Positions 1-6,000 of a stretch of 6,000 bases of DNA are shown here, in pieces. Below the pieces are notes generated by a model that saw only the letters and a program-made list of their open reading frames with translations, did no database searches and had not been told where the DNA came from. The translations under genes were made by a program, and so were the position numbers. Location of the stretch: contig JAQGPE010000523.1 in NCBI GenBank assembly GCA_028293225.1, positions 1-6,000 of the forward strand, written 5' to 3'. Source of the stretch: Akkermansiaceae bacterium. Lineage in GTDB: Bacteria > Verrucomicrobiota > Verrucomicrobiia > Verrucomicrobiales > Akkermansiaceae. Every line of letters begins with the position of its first letter. Position 1 is the first letter of the stretch.

Positions 1-2427
1 GGTTACCACGGCGTGGCAGTCGCTGGGATCTGGACGATGGGCTGCACCTCCCCGCTGCTCCAGTACAACTACTGCGAAGGCACGAAGAAGATCCTCTACG
101 ACGGCCACGCCTGGGACTTCGACCTCCAGACCGCCGGCACCGCGATCTATCAATACAACTACAGCCGCAACAACGAGGGCGGCTTCGCTCTGGCCAGCCA
201 GGACGCGACCTCCGGAACGCTGAAGAAGATCTTCCGCTACAACATCAGCGTCAACGATGGCCCGCTCCAGGCCACCGAGGGGCAGGGCTTCATCACCGGG
301 ATCGCGGACTACTATAACAACGTCTTCTACCGCACGGACGGGCAGGGCTTCAAGCTGGTCAACGACCCCGGCAGCTCGGTGAAGGGGAACTTCTCCAATA
401 ACGTCTTCTACTCCAGCGGCGCGACCACCAACATCACCTACCAGGACAGCGCCGGGACCGACCGCATCTTCACGAACAACAGCTACTACGGCTACACGCC
501 GGTCAATCCGGGAACCGGTGCGGTCACGGCCAACCCGCTGTTCGCGAGCGCCAGCGGCTCCACCGCTTTGACCGCCGGGTCGATCCCCACGGTCAGCCAG
601 TTGCGTGGAGCCGTGACCGGCTTCATGCTTCTCGGCCACTCTCCACTGCGGAACGCCGGCACCGCTATTACCGGCAACGGCGGTTTTGATTTCTTCGGCA
701 ACGCGCTCTACACCGGCACCGCGGACATCGGCGCCCACGAAACCCTGCAGGCCCCTTACAGCGGCACACCGGTTTCCCTGCCTGCCACGGTCGAGGCTGA
801 AAACTTCGACAAGGGCGGCGAGGGCATCGGCTACCACGATCTCGACACCACCAACAACGGCGGCCAGTACCGCACCACCGAAGGAGTGGACATCCAATCC
901 CACACCGGCACCGGCGCCTATGACATCGGCTGGATCAATCCGGGTGAGTGGCTGGCCTACACGATGAATGTCCCGGCAACGGCGAATTACGACTTCTCCT
1001 TCCGCGTGGCGGGGGCCGGCAGCGGCGGCACCTTCCACATGGAGATGGATGGCCTCAGTAGAACCAGCACCATCACCATGCCGAATACCGGCGGGTGGTC
1101 GACCTTCACCACCATTGGAGTGTCGAACTCCGAGCTGACCAGCGGGGTGCATGTCTTCAAGATCGTCTTCGACGGCTGGGGCACGGACGGAGTGCTGAAT
1201 CTGGACAGCTTCACCATCTCTCCCTCTGCCATCAGTACGCTTAATTTCAGCGTCCCGGCCGGGACCTACACCAGCACACAGACGGTGACCATCTACTCCG
1301 CGCTGGCGACAAACACGATCCGCTATACTACGGACGGCAGCACGCCGACCTCCACCAACGGGACCATCTATACCGGCCCGGTCAGCATTTCCTCCACCAA
1401 AACGCTGAAGGCGGTCGCCTACAATGCACTGACCTCCAGCGCGGTGACGTCTGCAACCTACGTGATCCAATCCTTAACCGGCTTCACGAACGGCGGCTTC
1501 GAAACCGGCACCTCCAGCGGATGGACCACGGCCTCGACGGATGCGAATCCCGCCGCGGTCACGGTGCTCAGCTACGAAGGCCTCAGCGAAGGTTCCTACG
1601 CGATGGTCTTCGGCGCTTCGAACGCTGCCGGAAATGCACGGGTGACGCAGACGCTGGCCACTTCCGTGGGTGGCAAGTATGCGGTGCTCTTCGACTACGG
1701 CGGTTTCGGCGCCGCCGGCCAGCCGCAGGTGCTGCGGGTCGAAATCCTGGACGGCAGCACCGTCCTGGCCACGCGGGATGTGCAGGCCTACGGACCCGGC
1801 TCCTACGATGGAGACGATACCGTGATGACCGGATATGCCCTCCCCTTCACCGCCACCTCGACTTCGGCCGTCGTCCGGTTTACCGATCTGACCACGCTCG
1901 CCAACAGCGCCGGATCCGACGGCATTCTGGACGGAGTAAGCAACAGCCTGATCGCTCCGATCACTAACGGCAGTTTTGAAACCGGCAGCCTCAGCGGCTG
2001 GACGGCGGCCTCCACCGACGCCAATCCGGCCGCCGTGCAGGTTCTGAGTTATCAGGGAGTCTCGAACGGCACCTATGCCGCCGCCTTTGGAACCGGCAAC
2101 GTCGCGGGCAACGCGGTGCTCTCCCAGACCCTCACTACGGTCCCGGGTGTCCACTACGCGGTTCCTTTCGACTACGGCGGCTTCGGCGCTTCCGGCGCTC
2201 CGCAGCAGTTGCGGATCGAGGCCCTGGATGGCAGCACCGTCCTGGCCACCGTCGACGTGACCGCCACCGGCCCGGGGAGCTACGTGGGAAGCGCCACGGT
2301 CTTTACCCGCTACACCTTCGATTTCCTGGCCGCCTCGACCACGACCACGCTGCGCTTCACCGATCGGACGACGCTGACCAACAGCACCGGATCCGACGGC
2401 ATTCTGGACTTCGTCGGCGGCAACTGA
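1..2427 (+). CDS. Multimodular secreted beta-helix / carbohydrate-binding protein, 5' end missing
   Basis: The frame is open from base 1 (Gly-Tyr-His-Gly precede the GTG at 13), and the residues across that GTG already belong to a beta-helix coil. The gene therefore starts upstream, and any signal peptide lies outside the window. Numbering from the GTG at 13 gives 804 residues. Residues ~1-243 are the end of a right-handed parallel beta-helix, with the coil signature YDGHAWDFD...QYNYSRNNEGGF and the typical closing block NPLF...HSPLRNAG...DFFGN...ADIGAHE. Residues ~257-402 are a CBM6, ~412-485 a chitobiase-C-terminal-like module, and 493-804 two copies of a Gly/Thr-rich beta-sandwich domain. 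The chain stops just after the second copy, with no PEP-CTERM or other anchor visible. The likely role is binding, and possibly cleaving, an extracellular polysaccharide. I see no identifiable catalytic residues in the visible part, so the enzymatic activity and substrate are unknown. An intrinsic terminator follows the stop. I am confident it is a real gene and less sure of its function. Confidence 0.88.
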   Translation, partial: GYHGVAVAGIWTMGCTSPLLQYNYCEGTKKILYDGHAWDFDLQTAGTAIYQYNYSRNNEGGFALASQDATSGTLKKIFRYNISVNDGPLQATEGQGFITGIADYYNNVFYRTDGQGFKLVNDPGSSVKGNFSNNVFYSSGATTNITYQDSAGTDRIFTNNSYYGYTPVNPGTGAVTANPLFASASGSTALTAGSIPTVSQLRGAVTGFMLLGHSPLRNAGTAITGNGGFDFFGNALYTGTADIGAHETLQAPYSGTPVSLPATVEAENFDKGGEGIGYHDLDTTNNGGQYRTTEGVDIQSHTGTGAYDIGWINPGEWLAYTMNVPATANYDFSFRVAGAGSGGTFHMEMDGLSRTSTITMPNTGGWSTFTTIGVSNSELTSGVHVFKIVFDGWGTDGVLNLDSFTISPSAISTLNFSVPAGTYTSTQTVTIYSALATNTIRYTTDGSTPTSTNGTIYTGPVSISSTKTLKAVAYNALTSSAVTSATYVIQSLTGFTNGGFETGTSSGWTTASTDANPAAVTVLSYEGLSEGSYAMVFGASNAAGNARVTQTLATSVGGKYAVLFDYGGFGAAGQPQVLRVEILDGSTVLATRDVQAYGPGSYDGDDTVMTGYALPFTATSTSAVVRFTDLTTLANSAGSDGILDGVSNSLIAPITNGSFETGSLSGWTAASTDANPAAVQVLSYQGVSNGTYAAAFGTGNVAGNAVLSQTLTTVPGVHYAVPFDYGGFGASGAPQQLRIEALDGSTVLATVDVTATGPGSYVGSATVFTRYTFDFLAASTTTTLRFTDRTTLTNSTGSDGILDFVGGN
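781..1218 (+). other. CBM6 carbohydrate-binding module within the 5'-partial protein
   Basis: Residues ~257-402 (counted from the GTG at 13) show the CBM6 pattern in order. It begins with VEAENFDKGGEGIGYHD, followed by NNGGQYR and EGVDI, then IGWINPGEWLAYTMNV. After that come FSFRVAGAGSGGTFHMEMDG, a TMPNTGGWSTF segment, and the closing strand LNLDSFTI. CBM6 domains are beta-sandwiches that bind glycan chains such as xylan, beta-glucans or agarose fragments. The GGQYR/EGVDI variant is common in marine and soil polysaccharide-degrading enzymes. The ligand cannot be read from the sequence. Confidence 0.85.
1246..1467 (+). other. Chitobiase/beta-hexosaminidase C-terminal-like (CHB_HEX_C) module
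   Basis: Residues ~412-485 follow the family pattern: SVPAGTYTSTQTVTI, then NTIRYTTDGSTPTS, then a YTGPVSIS strand, then TLKAVAY and a final SATYVI. The hallmark is 'IRYTTDGSTPT'. This small immunoglobulin-like domain is usually a spacer or accessory module in secreted glycan-active proteins. Here it links the CBM6 to the C-terminal repeat pair. Confidence 0.85.
1489..2427 (+). repeat. Direct in-frame tandem duplication, two units of period 477 bp
   Basis: Unit 1 is 1489-1965 (residues 493-651) and unit 2 is 1966-2427 (residues 652-804, ending at the stop). By eye the units align without gaps at an offset of exactly 159 codons, with about 100 of 152 residues identical. Each begins NG(G/S)FETG..SGWT.ASTDANPAAV, passes through YAV.FDYGGFGA.G.PQ.LR.E and LDGSTVLAT, and ends TL.NS.GSDGILD. 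Stretches of 20 or more bases are identical between copies, for example 1753-1772 with 2230-2249, and 1910-1931 with 2387-2408. The fold resembles galactose-binding-like beta-sandwiches (CBM4/9 or DUF642 style). That family assignment is a guess from the 'NGSFE...GW' start. Confidence 0.9.
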
Positions 2428-2585
2428 GCCGGCCAGCGAATCTCCAGATTGAAAGACCACCCAAAGCCTCCTCCGGGCATCTCCCTGGAGGAGGCTTTTT
2501 CGTGTGGCAAAGGCGGAACCTGATCCTCGCCGCTTCTGGCATCTGGCGCTTTAATTGAAAGGTCTCCCGGGGCGGACGCGATACG
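2428..2585. other. 158-bp spacer between the two plus-strand genes
   Basis: The spacer holds the intrinsic terminator and presumably the promoter of the downstream gene. The only -10-like hexamer I see is TTTAAT at 2550-2555. It has no convincing -35 element at normal spacing, so I do not call a promoter. Upstream of the ATG at 2586, GGCGGA (2571-2576) is at best a weak Shine-Dalgarno match. No small ORF or RNA gene is supported here. Confidence 0.6.
2463..2500 (+). terminator. Rho-independent terminator after the multimodular gene
   Basis: A perfect 12-bp stem is formed by AAAGCCTCCTCC (2463-2474) and GGAGGAGGCTTT (2487-2498), running into T2496-2500. Inside the loop, GGG (2475-2477) can also pair with CCC (2483-2485), leaving one bulged T and a five-base loop. 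It lies 35 bp after the stop at 2427 and should end that transcript. The gene at 2586 therefore needs its own promoter. Confidence 0.9.
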
Positions 2586-3644
2586 ATGAAGATGAAAGCC
2601 GTCTTTGCCGCCGCCCTCCTTACCTGCGGCGCTCCTCTCCCCGCCGCTGTTCTGCAGGCAGCCAGCGACACTGAAATCAACAGCTCCATCGCCGCACTCA
2701 AAGACGGAGACACTCTCAGGATCGCACCCGGCGACTACACCCGGCGTCACTCGGTCACCGGCATCGCCAGCCTGACCATCGAGGCGCTCGACCCCGCCCA
2801 TCCGCCGCACTTCAAAGGCGACACCGAAGCCTGGCATTTCTCGCGCTGCCCAGCGCTCACTCTGCGGCACCTGAAATGCAGCGGCCAGACCGACAACGGC
2901 ATCAACCTGGATGACGGCGGGAGATTCACCGAACCGGTCAACGGCATCCGGCTCGAAAATCTCATCGTCAGCGACATCGGACCCGATGGGAATTTCGACG
3001 CGATCAAGTGCTCAGGACTCGACCACTTCACCATCAGCCATTGCGAAATCTCCGGCTGGGGTGGCCAGGCGATCGACCTGGTCGGCTGCCACGAAGTCCT
3101 GATCCGCGACTGCCGCTTCACCGGCAAGCCGGGCTTTTCCCAACACACCGGGCCCCAGTTCAAGGGCGGCTGCCAGCACGTCACGATCGAGAAATGCACC
3201 TTCAAAGACGCCGGGCCGCGACCCATTCAGGTGGGCGGTTCGACCGGCCTGGATTTCTTCCGGCCGCCCGGCGCGAAGTACGAGGCCGCTGACATCGTCG
3301 TCCGCGACAACCTGATCGAAGGCGGCGAGTGCGCCTGCGCTTTCACCGGCGTCGATGGCGCGGAGTTCACCGGCAACACCATCCTGCGCCCGTCGAAATG
3401 GATCTTCCGCATCCTGCAGGAGAACACGGCGGAAGGCTTCAAGACCTGCGGCAACGTGGCGATCAGGAACAACACCATCACCTTCCGCCGCTCCGACATC
3501 GGCTCCGAACTCAACATCGGCGCCGGCACCGCGCCCGCGAGCTTCCGTTTCGAGGGCAACCACTGGCTGGCCGAAGACCAGCCCGCCGCCTCCAAGCCCA
3601 ACCTGCCCGTAAAGGAAAAGGAAGGCGTCTACGGCGAGCGCTGA
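2586..3644 (+). CDS. Exported right-handed parallel beta-helix protein
   Basis: This is a complete 352-residue protein. It starts with a signal peptide (MKMK, hydrophobic AVFAAALLTCGAPLPAA, probable cleavage near residues 20-22). The ATG at 2592 is an alternative start and changes only two residues. An entry segment 'INSSIAALKDGDTLRIAPGDY' at ~31-51 is typical of pectate-lyase-like beta-helix proteins. It is followed by repeated coils such as FTISHCEISGWGGQAIDL, VLIRDCRFTG and VTIEKCTFKDAG. The mature part has 11 cysteines (88 to 288), mostly at equivalent coil positions. A C-terminal block (WIFRILQEN ~272-280, then LNIGAGTAPASFRFEGNHW ~309-327, ending GVYGE) resembles, from memory, a beta-helix family common in Planctomycetota and Verrucomicrobiota. 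No lyase catalytic residues can be assigned. Carbohydrate binding or cleavage outside the cytoplasm is inferred from the fold. It sits after a terminator, so it is probably its own transcription unit, and its stop directly abuts the stop of the opposing gene. Confidence 0.92.
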   Translation: MKMKAVFAAALLTCGAPLPAAVLQAASDTEINSSIAALKDGDTLRIAPGDYTRRHSVTGIASLTIEALDPAHPPHFKGDTEAWHFSRCPALTLRHLKCSGQTDNGINLDDGGRFTEPVNGIRLENLIVSDIGPDGNFDAIKCSGLDHFTISHCEISGWGGQAIDLVGCHEVLIRDCRFTGKPGFSQHTGPQFKGGCQHVTIEKCTFKDAGPRPIQVGGSTGLDFFRPPGAKYEAADIVVRDNLIEGGECACAFTGVDGAEFTGNTILRPSKWIFRILQENTAEGFKTCGNVAIRNNTITFRRSDIGSELNIGAGTAPASFRFEGNHWLAEDQPAASKPNLPVKEKEGVYGER

Positions 3645-5846
3645 TCAGGACGGCTGGGAACCCGGCTCGGCCCCGCCGAAGATCTCCCGGATCGGCGTCT
3701 CCTGGTGCTGGTCCATCCATTTCTCCAGTGCCGCCTTCATCGGTGCGAGCACCTCGGGACGCTTGTCCGCGAGGTCGTCGCGGCTGTCGACATCGGTGGG
3801 AATATGGAACAGCCCGAAATGCCGCCCGCCGTCCTTGGTCGGGGTGCAGACGATCTTCCAGTCGCGGGTCCGCAAGCAGCGCTGCTTCGCCGCCAGCACG
3901 CGCTCGGGATACTCCGGCAGCAGTACGAACTGGTAGTTGAAATCCCGGTCGATATAACTCATGCCGTCCATCGGCGGCAGCGGCGGACGCTCGACTCCGG
4001 GGACCTTGAACTGGATCCACGGCAGGCTGGTTTCGCCGTAATAAGGCCGGTCTTCCGCAGGCGCTTCGCCGCGGATCCACGGCGCGACACTGTGACCCTC
4101 CCACATGCCGGGACGCTCGACGCCAAGCAGATCGAGCAGCGTGGGCGAAAGGTCGATGCTGCGGATCTGCTCCGGGATGTCGGTGCCCTTGGTGCCCGGA
4201 ACCCGGATCGCCATCGGGATGTGGAAGCACGGATCGGAACCGTTGAAGCCGAGCCCATGACCGAGCGTGACACCAGGCTCGAAAAGGTCGTCGCCGTGAT
4301 CGGCCGTCACCACCACGATGGTGTTGTCCGCCAGCCCATCGCGCTTGAGCGCATCCAAAATACGGCCCACACAGTCGTCGAAGCTGCGCGTGCAACCATC
4401 ATAGAGCGCGCGGATCTGCTGGATCTCCGAGTCAGGCAGGGCCTTCAGTTTATCCTCCAGATCGGTGCCGCCGATGAACTTGTTGATGTCGAAATCCAGA
4501 CCGGTCTTGTTCACGCCCTGATAGGCGGGGTCGGCGAACATCTTGTAGTAGGGATCCGCCGTGCGGTACGGGATGTGGTTGCACGAGTAGTGCACATGCC
4601 AGAAGAACGGCCGGCCGGTCGCCGCCTGCTTGGCCAGCTTTTCCTCGACCCGGCGGGTCACGATCTCCGGATTGACGAACTGCGCGAAAGAGCCGATCTG
4701 CGGAAAGAGCTGATAGCCGACCTCGTTGTCGAAATAGAGCGGCACCACGAAATGCGCCAGGATCACCGCCTGGCTCATGTAGACCTTGAAGTTATCGAAA
4801 TTCGAAACGGAGATGTCTTTGAAACCGAGCGGCATCAGCTGGTAGTAACCGGCGCACCAGTCCCCGATCGCCGCGGTGTCGTAGCCCTTTTCACCCAGGA
4901 CGGTGGCGATGGGATGAATCGCTTTCCTGGTCGCCTCCACCTGGGCCTTGTCCGGATACATCTGCCGGAAGCCATTGGTGTGCGGGTAGGTCGACGACAT
5001 GATCGTAACACCCGACTCCAGGGTCGAAGCCACCGGCGTGTAGCAGCGGCCGAAACGGATCGCATCCTTCGCCCATTCGTCGATCCGCGGTGAAACCCCG
5101 GCAGCTCCCGCGCCCTCCATCCGGGCCGGACGATAGCCGGCGTATCCGAGGCGATCGCCGCGCAGGGAGTCGGAGCCGATGATGATCACATTCATCGGCT
5201 TGCCCGCCTGGTCCTTCGGCACCTGCCGCTGTGGCTCGCGATTGAAGGAGTAAATCACCCCGGCGAAAATCACCGGCAGCAACAGGCTGATCGAGCCCTT
5301 GGTCCCGATCCGGCGGAACCACCAGAACAGCACATAGCCCACGAACAACCACGGTAGCACCACAAACAGGGTCGCATCCAGGAAGGGCCGGAAAGCACCT
5401 GGAGCCATCTCCAACTGGCGGCCGAAATCCCCCTCGCCCATGAAATAGGGCCGTGAGTGAACCAGCCGCATCAGGAAGTAAACGTGCATCACCCCCGCTG
5501 TGACCAGTGCGGTCCCCGCCACCAGCCAGCGGTTCAGCTTCGCCCGGCGGCGAAAAACGGTCCCGGTCACCGGCAGGATCAGCAGCGTCCCGACCACCAA
5601 CAAGATGCCGTAGGCGGACAGAACGCGAAGGTTCTCTCCAATCAGGAAAGAGCGGAACTCGCTCTTTGCGAGTTGGCTGTACTTGTTGTCCATCTCCGCG
5701 GAGCCATGCGCCAGCCGCCAGATGGCCAAGCCATACTCCACGGCCAGAAACAGCAGCAGTCCGGCGGCCGTCGCCACCCACAGCCTGGGTTTCCCGGCCA
5801 CTTTCGCAGCAGCCGGCTCCTTCTCATGGGCAGCGGGTGATCTCAC
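3645..5846 (-). CDS. Membrane-anchored sulfatase-superfamily enzyme with threonine at the nucleophile position
   Basis: The protein has 733 residues. Five hydrophobic helices (~22-44, 73-97, 105-127, 155-177, 184-201) obey the positive-inside rule (FRRRAKLNR and FRRIGTKG in cytoplasmic loops) and put the catalytic domain in the periplasm. Domain ~217-575 has superfamily metal-site motifs: IIIGSDSLRGDRLGY (D226), HVHYSCNHIPY (H424), VVVTADHGDDL (D516, H517) and LGHG (H530). A sulfatase-like C-terminal subdomain follows, with RTRDWKIV at ~659-666. The segment that aligns with the sulfatase CxPxR signature is T275-L-E-S-G, just before YPHTNG. There is no cysteine or serine to become formylglycine, and a threonine nucleophile is instead typical of LtaS/EptA phospho-transferases and some phosphodiesterases. 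Automatic annotation would say 'sulfatase', but phospho-group transfer or phosphodiester hydrolysis is at least as likely. The start is GTG at 5846. An in-frame stop at 5868-5870 bars a longer form, and M52 would lose the first helix. The Shine-Dalgarno is weak. The gene probably follows the partial membrane gene in one operon. Confidence 0.93.
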   Translation of the reverse strand: MRSPAAHEKEPAAAKVAGKPRLWVATAAGLLLFLAVEYGLAIWRLAHGSAEMDNKYSQLAKSEFRSFLIGENLRVLSAYGILLVVGTLLILPVTGTVFRRRAKLNRWLVAGTALVTAGVMHVYFLMRLVHSRPYFMGEGDFGRQLEMAPGAFRPFLDATLFVVLPWLFVGYVLFWWFRRIGTKGSISLLLPVIFAGVIYSFNREPQRQVPKDQAGKPMNVIIIGSDSLRGDRLGYAGYRPARMEGAGAAGVSPRIDEWAKDAIRFGRCYTPVASTLESGVTIMSSTYPHTNGFRQMYPDKAQVEATRKAIHPIATVLGEKGYDTAAIGDWCAGYYQLMPLGFKDISVSNFDNFKVYMSQAVILAHFVVPLYFDNEVGYQLFPQIGSFAQFVNPEIVTRRVEEKLAKQAATGRPFFWHVHYSCNHIPYRTADPYYKMFADPAYQGVNKTGLDFDINKFIGGTDLEDKLKALPDSEIQQIRALYDGCTRSFDDCVGRILDALKRDGLADNTIVVVTADHGDDLFEPGVTLGHGLGFNGSDPCFHIPMAIRVPGTKGTDIPEQIRSIDLSPTLLDLLGVERPGMWEGHSVAPWIRGEAPAEDRPYYGETSLPWIQFKVPGVERPPLPPMDGMSYIDRDFNYQFVLLPEYPERVLAAKQRCLRTRDWKIVCTPTKDGGRHFGLFHIPTDVDSRDDLADKRPEVLAPMKAALEKWMDQHQETPIREIFGGAEPGSQPS

Positions 5847-5903
5847 TCGCCGTGTGGTCGGTCCGGCCTATCCCGATGTCGAGCGCTTTCGCCGGAACGG
5901 CTG

Positions 5904-6000
5904 TCACACCACCAGGAAATAGATCCCCAGGGCAATCCCGCCAACCCAGACCGCCGCAATCTGGGTGACGCCGAAGGACCGGGCCCCGGGCGTTTCCGAA
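5904..6000 (-). CDS. C-terminal fragment of a membrane protein, 5' end beyond the window
   Basis: On the minus strand a frame stays open from the window edge to a TGA at 5904-5906, giving 31 codons. The tail starts SETPGARSFGVTQ and ends in one hydrophobic helix, IAAVWVGGIALGIYFLVV, right at the C-terminus. Codons mostly end in G or C, as in the neighbouring genes, and the stop lies just 57 bp before the GTG of the sulfatase-superfamily gene on the same strand. Both facts support a real gene in the same operon. The family cannot be recognised from this tail. The 57-bp spacer shows no hairpin with a T-run. Confidence 0.6.
   Translation of the reverse strand, partial: SETPGARSFGVTQIAAVWVGGIALGIYFLVV

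Noticed and set aside
13..15. GTG at 13 as the true start of the first gene
   Set aside because: The frame is open to base 1. The residues around it are part of a beta-helix coil, no signal peptide follows, and there is no room to judge a ribosome binding site.
2439..2450. Inverted repeat AATCTCCAGATT just after the first gene
   Set aside because: Only a 4-5 bp stem with a tiny loop and no T-run. The strong terminator 13 bp downstream explains the region.
1474..2460. 328-codon minus-strand frame opposite the tandem repeat region
   Set aside because: It is a Gly/Arg/Val-rich mirror of the repeated plus-strand domains. Its own apparent repetition simply reflects the duplicated DNA, and it shows no start context or family motif.
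2619..2630. Lipoprotein signal (LLTC, Cys14) in the beta-helix protein
   Set aside because: Threonine at -1 is not a normal lipobox residue (Gly, Ala or Ser expected), the hydrophobic run before it is short, and a standard cleavage site near residues 20-22 fits better.
3511..4395. 294-codon minus-strand frame in another phase over the 3' part of the sulfatase-superfamily gene and the end of the beta-helix gene
   Set aside because: It crosses two real genes, has Arg/Ala-rich low-complexity composition, and shows no domain. It is a frame shadow.
3705..5093. Long open frame (462 codons) on the plus strand opposite the sulfatase-superfamily gene
   Set aside because: It is Arg/His/Asp/Val-rich with no recognisable motif and lies antisense to a gene with clear family motifs. 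Long antisense frames of this kind are expected in high-GC coding DNA.
5683..5968. Plus-strand open frames at the right edge
   Set aside because: They are Ser/Pro/Arg-rich and antisense to the N-terminal membrane helices of the sulfatase-superfamily gene and to the better-supported membrane-protein tail at 5904-6000.

Overview
The window is a high-GC bacterial segment that codes almost edge to edge. It looks like a member of the Verrucomicrobiota, possibly near Luteolibacter/Haloferula in the Verrucomicrobiales. That placement is inferred from protein style: long secreted parallel beta-helix proteins with CBM6, chitobiase-C-terminal-like and 'NGSFE...GW' beta-sandwich modules, next to a sulfatase-superfamily gene. 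No rRNA or other taxonomic marker is present.

Layout: (1) 1-2427 (+) is the 3' part of a large, probably exported, multimodular protein. It has the end of a right-handed beta-helix, then a CBM6, a chitobiase/beta-hexosaminidase C-terminal-like module, and two copies of a ~159-residue domain. Its true start lies before the window. (2) 2428-2585 is a 158-bp spacer with a clear intrinsic terminator at 2463-2500. (3) 2586-3644 (+) is a complete exported beta-helix protein with a cysteine/asparagine-rich coil pattern. (4) 3645-5846 (-) converges on it with no base between the two stop codons. It encodes a five-helix membrane protein with a periplasmic sulfatase/alkaline-phosphatase superfamily domain, in which threonine replaces the formylglycine cysteine. 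(5) 5904-6000 (-) is the last 31 codons of another membrane protein, 57 bp upstream of gene 4 and probably in the same operon.

The two plus-strand genes look like polysaccharide-binding or -processing surface proteins. The minus-strand enzyme has the architecture of membrane-anchored phospho-group transferases (LtaS/EptA type) but sulfatase-like motifs elsewhere. A shared role in handling extracellular or envelope glycans is plausible, but it is inferred from content and proximity only. I see no mobile element, CRISPR array, tRNA or defence system. The most noteworthy point is the atypical nucleophile motif of the sulfatase-like enzyme. The rest is fairly ordinary for this kind of genome.
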